DNA from: Rickettsiales bacterium
Lineage (GTDB): Bacteria; Pseudomonadota; Alphaproteobacteria; Rickettsiales; UBA1997
Direction: 5' to 3'
NCBI GenBank assembly: GCA_028040005.1
Contig: JAOFKK010000035.1
Coordinates: 1 to 9,470, forward strand
DNA length: 9,470 nt
A program made the position numbers and the translations under genes. This document shows, one piece after another, positions 1 through 7,015 of this stretch. The first letter of the stretch is position 1, and each line of letters begins with the position of its first letter. The notes beneath the pieces were generated by a model. It made no database searches. It saw only the letters and a list, made by a program, of their open reading frames with translations, and was not told the origin of the DNA.

Positions 1-15
1 TCCAAAACCTCCTGA

Positions 16-37
16 AATAAAATAAATTTATTTTATT
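16..37. repeat. Perfect 22-base A/T palindrome
   Basis: A perfect inverted repeat made only of A and T is centred between bases 26 and 27, each arm being 11 bases. It is followed rightward by GCTTTCTT, which is only weakly T-rich. On the opposite strand it lies directly before AGGAGG (bases 13-8). It could be an A/U hairpin at the end of a rightward gene left of the window, or a leader hairpin of a leftward gene starting just outside. Palindromes of A/T are common by chance at this base composition, so function is uncertain. Confidence 0.35.
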
Positions 38-92
38 GCTTTCTTAATTTAACTATTATTTAATATTGGTATTAATATAGTATTTTACTAAT

Positions 93-123
93 ATTATATT
101 TAAGATGTTGGTCAGATCTTCAA
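93..123 (-). promoter_or_regulatory. Candidate leftward sigma70 promoter
   Basis: Reading leftward, TTGAAG (bases 123-118, 4 of 6 consensus) is followed after 19 bases by a perfect TATAAT (bases 98-93). A start site near base 86 would give a leader of about 85 bases reaching the window edge, where AGGAGG (bases 13-8) could serve as ribosome binding site for a gene starting just left of base 1. The spacer is longer than the usual 17, and TATAAT is easy to meet in such AT-rich DNA, so this is a weak call that needs the sequence to the left. Confidence 0.25.
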
Positions 124-177
124 AGCTAAACACCACTATTAAATAAGTCATAATACCACTTATTTCTGGGCAACATC
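104..177 (+). ncRNA. Possible structured RNA element of unknown family
   Basis: A 74-base segment closes on itself. GATGTTG (104-110) pairs with CAACATC (171-177). After one G-G mismatch and one U-G wobble, CAGA (113-116) pairs with TCTG (165-168). Inside, AATAAGT (142-148) pairs with ACTTATT (158-164) around a nine-base loop. The wobble exists only in a rightward transcript, which slightly favours the plus strand. No tRNA, SRP, tmRNA or TPP-riboswitch hallmarks are present. It could be a small RNA, the folded 3' end of an upstream transcript, or chance in a skewed composition. No covariation evidence is available from one sequence. Confidence 0.25.
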
Positions 178-181
178 GATT

Positions 182-250
182 ATGGGACTGTCGTGAATCT
201 AAAGTCTCCTTTGATATTTTGATTCACGACAATCCCATTATTTATTTTTA
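182..250 (+). terminator. Strong hairpin plus T-rich run, terminator-like, possibly bidirectional
   Basis: Bases 182-199 and 221-238 form an 18-position stem with a single mismatch (C188 opposite A232). The loop is 21 bases, and within it AAAG (201-204) can pair with CTTT (209-212). The core arm (183-199) is about half G+C, against roughly a quarter for the window. Rightward it is followed by TATTTATTTTTA (239-250), a T-rich tail expected of an intrinsic terminator for a transcript entering from the left. Leftward, the same stem begins at the thiE stop codon (TAA at 240-238) and the mismatch becomes a G-U wobble, so it would also fold at the thiE 3' end, though no T run follows on that side. 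The loop is longer than usual for terminators, so a dispersed palindromic repeat is an alternative. Confidence 0.55.
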
Positions 251-939
251 AATGATAACTGATATAATTTTTTTATATTTTCTGCCTCATTACCATCATC
301 ATTCCAAATATATGAAATAACTGCTAAATAATTAATTTTATTAACAATTAATTCATGACAATTTTGATCATTAATGCCGCCAATAGCAACTAACGGAATA
401 TTTGTAATATTTTTACAATATTGCACCAAATTAATATCTGGTCTTGCGGTTGTTTTTTTGGTCATGGTTGGAAAAAAAGCTCCCAATGATATATAATCAA
501 CATTATTTTTAATTGCTTGATCAATTAATTTTTTATCATCATAGCAACTAACACCAATAATAAAATTATCTGGCTTTTGTGGCATAACATCTTTTAAAAC
601 AGCATCAGAACTACCTAAATGCGCACCATCTGCACCTATTTTTAGTGCCAAATCAAATCTATCATTTAAAATAAACTTAACTTGATATTGATGACAAATA
701 TTTTTTATTTTTTTTGATATTGCAATTATATCATCATCTCTGTATTTTTTTAATCTAAGTTGAAATAAAGATACGGATTTTGTTGCTAGAACAGATTCTA
801 ATTTAGCATAAAAATTATTATTAATTTTATCAGGGCTGATAAGATATATTTTAGGAACCTGTTGGAAAGATAAAAATGGAATTTTTAGAGCATTTTTACT
901 AAATATACTTTTAATTTTTTGACAGATTCCTTTGGTCAT
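238..939 (-). CDS. thiE: Thiamine-phosphate synthase (ThiE family)
   Basis: Predicted cytosolic TIM-barrel enzyme of 233 residues that joins the thiazole phosphate and HMP pyrophosphate moieties to give thiamine phosphate. Family signatures appear in order: FQLRLK (59-64, usual form VQLREK), LNDR (91-94), GADGAHLG (102-109), GVSCYD (129-134), FFPTMTK (155-161), VAIGGI (184-189) and AVIS (206-209). Residues matching the known substrate and Mg contacts are present: Q60, R62, K64, N92, D93, D112, S131, T158, T160, K161, G188 and S209. This argues for a catalytic ThiE rather than the TenI branch. The normally conserved Glu of QLREK is Leu63. About 25 residues precede the first beta strand (IYLIS, 31-35), longer than typical, but no ATG lies between residue 1 and residue 119, so the ATG at 939 is kept. 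No Shine-Dalgarno sequence is visible. It is the only complete leftward gene and no other thiamine gene adjoins it. Confidence 0.85.
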   Translation of the reverse strand: MTKGICQKIKSIFSKNALKIPFLSFQQVPKIYLISPDKINNNFYAKLESVLATKSVSLFQLRLKKYRDDDIIAISKKIKNICHQYQVKFILNDRFDLALKIGADGAHLGSSDAVLKDVMPQKPDNFIIGVSCYDDKKLIDQAIKNNVDYISLGAFFPTMTKKTTARPDINLVQYCKNITNIPLVAIGGINDQNCHELIVNKINYLAVISYIWNDDGNEAENIKKLYQLSFKNK

Positions 940-946
940 TTATAAA
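919..946 (+). promoter_or_regulatory. Near-consensus sigma70 promoter for slt, inside the thiE start
   Basis: TTGACA (919-924, perfect) and TATAAA (941-946, 5 of 6) are separated by 16 bases and face slt. Transcription would start near base 953, leaving only about 10 bases before the TTG start codon at 963, which fits the absence of a Shine-Dalgarno sequence there. The -35 box and most of the spacer lie within the first codons of the divergent thiE, and the -10 box sits 2 bases outside its start codon. Confidence 0.55.
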
Positions 947-962
947 TTTAAATTTCTTTAAA

Positions 963-2966
963 TTGCTACAAAATATTAAAAATCTCATAGTAATTTTTTT
1001 CCTTATTTTTGGAGCTAATGCTTTTGCCAAAGATAATTCGGTAAGTAAAAAATTATGGAATATTGAGCTTAATAATAAAGCGAAAAAAGAAATTAAAAAC
1101 ATCTTTAATAAAATTGAAGATAAAAAACATAAAAAAGCATTACAATTATCATCTGGAATCTTTAAATCTAATTTTAAAGATGCTTTTAAAGCAATTATAT
1201 ATCGTGACCAAATAACAAAATTTGATATTACCAAAATTAATTTAATTGCCCGCAGATATCCCTTTTTTAATAAAAAAAACATTAATATTGTCAAAGAGCA
1301 ATATATAATGGATAATAATTTAGATTATAAAGAGATTAAAAAATATTACTCTGATTATTTTAATTCTAAAAATAAAAAATTTCTTATCTATTTAACTGAT
1401 AAAAAATTCAGATTCTATAAGGAGGGCGACTTTGATCAAAATTTAATTATAAGCGATATTAAAGATCGAGTTCAAAATATTTGGCTGAATTATAACTTCT
1501 CGGAAAATGAAAAAAATCAATTTCTACAAAAATATGGTAAATTTCTAGATGAACAAGATCATATCGCCAAAATTAAAGAATTATTTTGGCAAAATAAAAT
1601 ATCAAAAGGCAAAAAATTATTTAATTTAATATCATCTGAAGAAGAAAAATTATTTTTAGGAATAATAAAAATTAGAAAAAATCCAAAAAATTTAAGAAAA
1701 ATACTCCTTTCTATTCCAAGAAAATACCGATCTGATGAATTATTATATTACAATAAGGTATTATGGGCCAAAAAAAGAAATAATAATGAGCAAGCTATTG
1801 ATTTATTAGCTAAAGCACCACCATCCTCCTACCAACCATCAAAATGGTGGAAATTGCGCAAATTATATGGTAGAGAATTATTAAAAGATAAAAAAACATC
1901 CTCCTATAAAAAATCTTATAAAATAATATCTAATCATGGCTTAAAAGCTGGTGGAGCACCATATGCAGATGCTGAATGGACAGCTGGCTGGATTGCATTG
2001 AGATTTTTAGATGATGCTGATATTGCTTATGAACATTTTACCAATCTTTATAATAATGTTAAATTTCCCATTAGCATTTCTCGTGCGGCATATTGGTTAG
2101 CTGAAGCTGCACTTGAAGATAATCAAAATAAAGCCCTTTATTGGTATCAAACCGCCATGAGATATCCAACTTATTTTTATTCACAAATTGCTTATAATAA
2201 ATATAAAAAATTAAAATCTAATGAAACTTATTTAGATATTTTCTTACCTGATGATCCTGTATTTAATGACACAAATATCGATAATTTAAGAAATAACATT
2301 GAATTAAAAACTGCCATCCTATTTGCAATTGACGGTCAATTAGAAAATTCTAAATTCCTTTTAGAAAATTTAATCTCAAAAATCAAAAATAAAGGTGATA
2401 TTGCGGTAATTATTGAATTATTATATGAGGTAAAAAATGACAAGTTACGCTATGATATTTTGAAATATCTATCTGAAAAAAATATTTTCTTCATTAAAAA
2501 ACAATTTAAAAAAATAAAATATGTTGAAGGTAAAAATAAAGCTTTGATTCATGCCTTAATTAAGCAAGAAAGTGGCTTTTCACAATCTGCTGTTAGCTCA
2601 GTTGGTGCTCTTGGCTTTATGCAGTTAATGCCCTATACTGCTAAAGAAGTTGCAAGAAAAATGAAAATTAAATATAGCCCATCAAAATTAAAAAAATCCG
2701 CCAAATATAATATTAAATTAGGATCTTATTATATTGACTCTCTTTTAAAAAGATTTGATAATTCTAAAATTATGGCCATTGCCTCTTATAATGCAGGACC
2801 CAATGCCGTAAAAAGATGGGTTAAAGAATTTTACGACCCCAGAGAAGAGCAAGATATTAACAAAATATTAGATTGGATTGAATTAATAACCTATTCCGAA
2901 ACTCGTAATTATGTCCATAGAATTATGGAAAATTTAGTAGTATATGAATATTTGCTTAATAATTAA
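963..2966 (+). CDS. slt: Periplasmic soluble lytic transglycosylase, Slt70 type
   Basis: A 667-residue protein that should cleave the MurNAc-GlcNAc bond of peptidoglycan with formation of 1,6-anhydro-MurNAc. Residues 1-22 form a signal peptide: a Lys6 charge, hydrophobic core 8-19, and an AFA cleavage site before Lys23. Residues of about 25-515 are the helical superhelix typical of Slt70. Residues of about 520-665 form the lysozyme-like catalytic domain. Motifs are ALIKQESGFS with catalytic Glu536, GALGFMQLMP (548-557), ASYNAGP (607-613) and ITYSETRNYV (642-651), all strong matches to the family. Length is close to E. coli Slt (about 645). The start is a TTG at 963, chosen because it gives a complete signal peptide and no in-frame ATG lies nearby upstream. 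The promoter at 919-946 leaves a leader of only about 10 bases. It is followed by purF after 42 bases. Roles could be wall recycling or local opening of the wall for the type IV secretion apparatus; the latter is inference. Confidence 0.93.
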   Translation: MLQNIKNLIVIFFLIFGANAFAKDNSVSKKLWNIELNNKAKKEIKNIFNKIEDKKHKKALQLSSGIFKSNFKDAFKAIIYRDQITKFDITKINLIARRYPFFNKKNINIVKEQYIMDNNLDYKEIKKYYSDYFNSKNKKFLIYLTDKKFRFYKEGDFDQNLIISDIKDRVQNIWLNYNFSENEKNQFLQKYGKFLDEQDHIAKIKELFWQNKISKGKKLFNLISSEEEKLFLGIIKIRKNPKNLRKILLSIPRKYRSDELLYYNKVLWAKKRNNNEQAIDLLAKAPPSSYQPSKWWKLRKLYGRELLKDKKTSSYKKSYKIISNHGLKAGGAPYADAEWTAGWIALRFLDDADIAYEHFTNLYNNVKFPISISRAAYWLAEAALEDNQNKALYWYQTAMRYPTYFYSQIAYNKYKKLKSNETYLDIFLPDDPVFNDTNIDNLRNNIELKTAILFAIDGQLENSKFLLENLISKIKNKGDIAVIIELLYEVKNDKLRYDILKYLSEKNIFFIKKQFKKIKYVEGKNKALIHALIKQESGFSQSAVSSVGALGFMQLMPYTAKEVARKMKIKYSPSKLKKSAKYNIKLGSYYIDSLLKRFDNSKIMAIASYNAGPNAVKRWVKEFYDPREEQDINKILDWIELITYSETRNYVHRIMENLVVYEYLLNN

Positions 2967-2980
2967 GAATAGGATATAGT
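2952..2980 (+). promoter_or_regulatory. Candidate promoter for purF
   Basis: TTGCTT (2952-2957, 3 of 6) and TATAGT (2975-2980, 5 of 6) are 17 bases apart, overlapping the slt stop region and ending 28 bases before the purF ATG. The -35 match is poor. Read-through from slt is equally plausible because no terminator hairpin is visible in the 42-base gap. Confidence 0.25.
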
Positions 2981-3008
2981 TTTGCGATATTGAATTGAAA
3001 TTAAAATA

Positions 3009-4418
3009 ATGACTTTGACAAAAGATAGAATTGAAGAAGAATGTGGTGTTTTTGCTATATATAATAATAAGGATGCGGTAATTAATGCCACGCTTGGATT
3101 GCATGCCTTACAGCATAGAGGTCAAGAATCATGTGGTATCGTAACTTCTGATGAAAAGGAATTTTATATTCACTTAGCTAATGGCTTAGTGTCAGATAAT
3201 TTTAATAACCAAAAAATTGTTGATACATTAATTGGTGATATGGCTATTGGCCATGTCAGATATTCAACAGCAGGCAAAAAAAATACTCGTAATCATCAGC
3301 CAATTTTTGCTAATTTTAGTTTTGGTGATATGGCTATCGCTCATAATGGCAATTTAACTAACGCCCAAATTTTAAAAAAAGAATTAATCCAAAAAGGATC
3401 TATATTTCAATCCTCAATGGATAGTGAAGTCATTATCCATCTTATCGCCCTTAGTAAAAAACAAACCATTAAAGACAGAATCATTGACGCTTTGAGTCAA
3501 ATTAAAGGTGCTTTTTCTTTGGTTATTATGCTTAAAGATCAAATTATTGCCGTTCGTGATATTCATGGTGTTAGGCCATTAGTTCTTGGTCAATTAGGCG
3601 ATTCTCATATTGTTGCTAGCGAAAGTTGCGCCTTAGATATTATTGATGTCAAATTGGTCAGAGATGTTAAAAAAGGTGAAATGATTATTATTGATAAAAA
3701 AGGTATTCATAGTCAATTTCCATTTACCGAGGCTAAATCAAAATTTTGTATTTTTGAATATATTTATTTTGCTCGCCCCGATAGTTTTATTGAAGGAAAA
3801 AATGTCTATGATGTTAGAAAGAATATCGGTATAGAATTGGCAAAGGAAGTGCAAATAGATGGTGATATAATAGTTCCTGTTCCTGATTCTGGGGTATCAG
3901 CAGCTATTGGATATTCTAACCAATCAAAAATTCCTTTTGAATTGGGGATTATTCGTAATCACTATGTTGGCAGAACCTTCATTGAGCCAACTGATAAAAT
4001 TCGTCATTTTGGAGTAAAATTAAAACATAATGCTAATCGCAATTTAATAGAAGGTAAAAGAGTTATTTTGATAGATGATTCCATTGTTCGAGGCACCACT
4101 TCTAAAAAAATTGTCAAAATGATGCGTGACGCCGGAGCTAAAGAAGTTTATTTATTAATTGCTAGCCCACCCACTACCGGCTCTTGCTTTTACGGTATTG
4201 ATACTCCAGACAAAGAAAGTCTAATTGCCAATAAATTAACAAAAGAACAAATAGCAAAAGAAGTTCAAGCTGATTTAGTAGAATATATATCTGAAGATGG
4301 CTTATATCGCGCTATTGGCGAAGCTAAAAGAAATTCAGATCCACAATATTGCGATGCTTGCTTTACAGGGGATTACCCAATTACGCTAGATGACAAAATA
4401 AAGAATATTAATGAGTAA
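3009..4418 (+). CDS. purF: Amidophosphoribosyltransferase (PurF), Fe-S / propeptide type
   Basis: A 469-residue cytosolic enzyme catalysing the committed step of purine synthesis: PRPP plus glutamine gives phosphoribosylamine, glutamate and pyrophosphate. The N-terminal glutamine amidotransferase domain (about 12-240) begins at nucleophile Cys12, preceded by an 11-residue segment ending EEE that must be removed, as in Bacillus subtilis PurF. Amidotransferase motifs are HALQHRGQES (32-41), GHVRYSTAG (81-89) and AHNGNL (111-116). The C-terminal phosphoribosyltransferase domain carries the PRPP loop VILIDDSIVRGTTS (352-365). Four cysteines (247, 393, 448, 451) match the [4Fe-4S] ligands of the B. 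subtilis enzyme; subtracting 11 gives 236, 382, 437 and 440, which is the Bacillus mature numbering. The final 8 bases overlap lolC/E, suggesting translational coupling. No Shine-Dalgarno sequence is visible. Its presence shows purine synthesis capacity, absent from Rickettsia but known in Anaplasmataceae. Confidence 0.96.
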   Translation: MTLTKDRIEEECGVFAIYNNKDAVINATLGLHALQHRGQESCGIVTSDEKEFYIHLANGLVSDNFNNQKIVDTLIGDMAIGHVRYSTAGKKNTRNHQPIFANFSFGDMAIAHNGNLTNAQILKKELIQKGSIFQSSMDSEVIIHLIALSKKQTIKDRIIDALSQIKGAFSLVIMLKDQIIAVRDIHGVRPLVLGQLGDSHIVASESCALDIIDVKLVRDVKKGEMIIIDKKGIHSQFPFTEAKSKFCIFEYIYFARPDSFIEGKNVYDVRKNIGIELAKEVQIDGDIIVPVPDSGVSAAIGYSNQSKIPFELGIIRNHYVGRTFIEPTDKIRHFGVKLKHNANRNLIEGKRVILIDDSIVRGTTSKKIVKMMRDAGAKEVYLLIASPPTTGSCFYGIDTPDKESLIANKLTKEQIAKEVQADLVEYISEDGLYRAIGEAKRNSDPQYCDACFTGDYPITLDDKIKNINE

Positions 4419-5658
4419 ATTAGAATTATTAATTGCTTTTCGTTATTTAAGATCCAAAAGAAAAGAAGGTTTTATTTCTGTTATTACCTTATTTTCTTTT
4501 ATTGGAATTATTATTGGTGTTGCAACTTTAATTATTGTCATGTCGGTCATGAATGGCTTTCATCATGAATTAGTTGGTCGTATTTTAGGAATAAACTCTC
4601 ACATCACTATTCAATCCTATCAAAAAGATTCTATTAAAAATTACTCTCAAATCATAGATAATATTAAGCAATTACCCAATATTAAATCAGCTAATCCAAT
4701 GGTTGAAAGTCAAGTTATGTTTAATAGCAAATTTGGTTCATCTGGTGGCTTGGCAAGGGGCATCAAAAGAGATGATTTGGAAAAAAAAGAATTAATTAAA
4801 AATAACCTAATAGCAGGAAAATTTTATTCTAACTTTGATAAGGATAAAATTATTATGGGTAGTAATTTAGCTCAAAATCTTAATTTAACTGTCGGAGATA
4901 AGGTAAAGATAATTTCCGCCACTACCAATAAAACCATATTAGGTAACATTCCAAGAATAAAAACTTATGAAATTTCAGGTATTTTTCAAACAGGTCTTTA
5001 TGAATATGACCTAACTATGATTTTTATGCCATTTAAGGCTGCACAAATTCACTTTAAACACAAAGATTCTGCCTCTCATATTGAAATTTTTGGCAATGAC
5101 TTAAAGCTAATTTCCAATATAAAATATGATATTTACAAGATTTTAAAAAATGATATTACATCATTAAATATTAATGATTGGCAGGATGCCAATAGATCAT
5201 TTATTGACGCCTTAAAAATTGAAAGAACAGTGATGTTTTTAATTTTAACATTAATTATTTTAGTGGCTGCTTTTAATATTATTTCTAGCTTAATAATGCT
5301 AGTTAATGATAAAAAGAAAAATATCGCTTGTTTAAGAGTAATGGGCATGACTCGATCAAATATAGTTAAGATATTTTTAATTGCTGGCGGTATGATAGGA
5401 TTTTTTGGAACCATATTAGGCTTAATAATTGGAGTATTATTTTCTAAAAATATTAATGCAATTAAAGAGGCAATTGACAATATGACTCAAAGCACTTTAT
5501 TCGACCCAGCTATTTATTTTTTATCGCATTTACCATCAAAAGTTTTTATTTCTGATGTTATATTGATAGTTTTAATGTCGATATTTATATCTTTTTTTGC
5601 TACTATTTACCCTGCATTAAAAGCGAGCAAAACTAATCCAGCAGAAATACTGAAATAG
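4411..5658 (+). CDS. lolC: Lipoprotein-releasing ABC transporter permease, LolC/LolE family
   Basis: A 415-residue inner-membrane permease. With the LolD ATPase it extracts outer-membrane lipoproteins from the inner membrane and passes them to LolA. Four membrane segments are seen at about 22-46, 273-297, 319-345 and 378-402. A large periplasmic domain (about 47-272) lies between the first and second, the MacB/FtsX-like layout of the family. The N terminus (ELLIAFRYLRSKRKEGFIS, residues 4-23) and C terminus (YPALKASKTNPAEILK, 400-415) are diagnostic. Alphaproteobacteria usually have one such protein acting as a homodimer, so the C versus E designation is nominal. It starts inside purF (8-base overlap, ATGAGTAA). 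lolD, often next to this gene in other bacteria, is not in the window; gltA follows instead after 65 bases. LolD must be encoded elsewhere if the system works. Confidence 0.92.
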   Translation: MSKLELLIAFRYLRSKRKEGFISVITLFSFIGIIIGVATLIIVMSVMNGFHHELVGRILGINSHITIQSYQKDSIKNYSQIIDNIKQLPNIKSANPMVESQVMFNSKFGSSGGLARGIKRDDLEKKELIKNNLIAGKFYSNFDKDKIIMGSNLAQNLNLTVGDKVKIISATTNKTILGNIPRIKTYEISGIFQTGLYEYDLTMIFMPFKAAQIHFKHKDSASHIEIFGNDLKLISNIKYDIYKILKNDITSLNINDWQDANRSFIDALKIERTVMFLILTLIILVAAFNIISSLIMLVNDKKKNIACLRVMGMTRSNIVKIFLIAGGMIGFFGTILGLIIGVLFSKNINAIKEAIDNMTQSTLFDPAIYFLSHLPSKVFISDVILIVLMSIFISFFATIYPALKASKTNPAEILK

Positions 5659-5660
5659 AC

Positions 5661-5689
5661 TTGAAAATTTACTGCCAATAAATTATTTT
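5661..5689 (+). promoter_or_regulatory. Candidate promoter for gltA
   Basis: TTGAAA (5661-5666, 5 of 6) lies 17 bases before TATTTT (5684-5689, 4 of 6), just after the lolC/E stop codon. An overlapping alternative is TTTACT (5668-5673) with TATAAG (5689-5694) at 15-base spacing. Either would give a leader of about 22-28 bases. The 65-base gap is the longest between consecutive rightward genes here, which supports a separate gltA transcript. Confidence 0.38.
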
Positions 5690-5723
5690 ATAAGTAGTAA
5701 TCAAACCAAAAATCAATAACCTA

Positions 5724-7013
5724 ATGAATAATAGCGAAGAACAAGGAGTTTTAACATTACCAAATGGTAAAATTATTAATTTGCCTTATAAAAAGGCTAC
5801 TATTGGTCAAGATGTAATTGATATTTCTAAATTACTTAAAGAGGGCGGGGTTTTTACCTTTGATCCAGGCTTTATGTCAACATCTTCTTGCGAATCTACA
5901 ATAACTTATATTGATGGTAAGGAAGGTATATTAAGACATAGAGGTTACACTATTGAAGAATTGGCAGAAAAAAGTAATTATCTTGAGGTTTGTTATTTAT
6001 TATTAAATAAAAAATTACCAAATAAAGAGCAATATCAGGATTTTTCTAAAAAAATGATCAATAATTCAGCAATTGATGAATCTTTTTATAAATTTTACGA
6101 GTCGTTTCCTAAAAATACTCATCCAATGGCTATATTAGGTGCCTCTAATAACTTAATCACTGGCTTTTATCACAATTCTACAAAACAATTAACTGACGAA
6201 GAAAGAATGGATGTTTCTTGCAAAATAATTGCCAAACTTCCGACTCTTGCCGCTTTTGCTTATAAAAATTCTATTGGTGAAGATTTTATTCAACCAAATC
6301 CAAATTTGAATTTTGTTGAAAATATTCTATATATGTTCTTCTCCAAAAAGAATGAGCCTTATAAAGCAAATAATATAGCTATTGAAGCTATGAATAAGAT
6401 TTTAATCTTACATGCTGATCATGAACAAAATGCTTCAACATCGACCGTTCGAATTGCTGGCTCTTCAGGTACTGACCCCTTTGCCGCAATTAGTGCTGGC
6501 ATTGCCTCATTATGGGGTCCATCTCATGGTGGTGCAAATGAAGCAGTTTTAGATATGCTTGAAAAAATCGGCTCAGTAGATAATATTCCTAAATTTATTG
6601 AAAAAGCCAAAGATAAGAATGATCCTTTTAGATTAATGGGCTTTGGTCATAGGGTTTACAAAAATTATGACCCTAGGGCAAAAGTATTAAAAAAATCTTG
6701 TGATGAAATTCTTAAAGAATTTGGCAATGAAGATAATCAATTATTAAAAATAGCAGCAAAATTAGAAAAAATAGCACTTGAAGATGATTATTTTATCAAG
6801 AGAAAATTATTCCCTAATGTCGATTTTTATTCTGGAATTATTTATAAAGCACTTAATATTCCTAATAATTTTTTTACTGTTATATTCGCAATTTCAAGAG
6901 TTTCAGGATGGGTATCACAATTAAGTGAATCAATTAATGATAAGGATTTTAAAATATCCAGACCAAGACAATTATATAAAGGAGAGATTATCAGAAAATA
7001 TGATAATAAATAA
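5724..7013 (+). CDS. gltA: Citrate synthase, proteobacterial type
   Basis: A 429-residue cytosolic enzyme condensing oxaloacetate and acetyl-CoA to citrate, the entry step of the TCA cycle. Length and N-terminal beta domain (residues about 1-50, GVFTFDPGFMSTSSCES at 42-58) match the long Gram-negative form found as E. coli GltA. Catalytic residues His268 (GPSHGGANEA), His309 (MGFGHRVYKNYDPRA) and Asp367 (NVDFYSG) are all present, as are HADHEQNAST (230-239) and the substrate-binding arginines in SRVSGW (391-396) and SRPRQLY (412-418). The segment following GW is VSQLSESIND rather than the usual QWKEM-like sequence, a mild divergence near the C terminus that leaves the key residues intact. The next gene starts 2 bases after its stop, so gltA and the virB4-like gene are probably co-transcribed. 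No Shine-Dalgarno sequence precedes the ATG. Confidence 0.97.
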   Translation: MNNSEEQGVLTLPNGKIINLPYKKATIGQDVIDISKLLKEGGVFTFDPGFMSTSSCESTITYIDGKEGILRHRGYTIEELAEKSNYLEVCYLLLNKKLPNKEQYQDFSKKMINNSAIDESFYKFYESFPKNTHPMAILGASNNLITGFYHNSTKQLTDEERMDVSCKIIAKLPTLAAFAYKNSIGEDFIQPNPNLNFVENILYMFFSKKNEPYKANNIAIEAMNKILILHADHEQNASTSTVRIAGSSGTDPFAAISAGIASLWGPSHGGANEAVLDMLEKIGSVDNIPKFIEKAKDKNDPFRLMGFGHRVYKNYDPRAKVLKKSCDEILKEFGNEDNQLLKIAAKLEKIALEDDYFIKRKLFPNVDFYSGIIYKALNIPNNFFTVIFAISRVSGWVSQLSESINDKDFKISRPRQLYKGEIIRKYDNK

Positions 7014-7015
7014 CA

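Noticed and set aside
1..15. CCTCCT near the left edge as the 3' end of 16S rRNA
   Set aside because: The preceding bases do not match the conserved GGATCA, so it is not an anti-SD tail.
2..25. Possible end of a rightward gene (frame ending PKPPEIK then TAA)
   Set aside because: Seven codons at the edge cannot be told from chance; the same bases read leftward give AGGAGG, so either interpretation needs outside sequence.
110..134. Resemblance of GGTCAG...ACC to the SRP 4.5S RNA domain IV
   Set aside because: The strictly conserved AGCA side and GNRA tetraloop are absent and the segment does not form the expected terminal hairpin.
56..151. 31-codon leftward open frame starting ATG at 151
   Set aside because: It has no ribosome binding site and no recognisable sequence, overlaps the folded region, and its length is expected by chance.
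104..177. tRNA-like length (74 bases) with a 7-pair acceptor-like stem
   Set aside because: There is no TTCGA-type T loop, no D-arm pattern and no anticodon stem in the right place on either strand.
238..939. TPP riboswitch controlling thiE
   Set aside because: No CTGAGA-type thi-box is present upstream of the leftward start, and the structured region lies downstream of the gene.
911..1294. 127-codon leftward open frame opposite slt
   Set aside because: It is antisense to the signal peptide and N-terminal region of slt and overlaps thiE; there is no family resemblance and it is a shadow of AT-rich coding.
5133..5480. 115-codon leftward open frame opposite lolC/E
   Set aside because: Its hydrophobic stretches mirror the membrane segments of the lolC/E permease on the other strand; it is a shadow frame.
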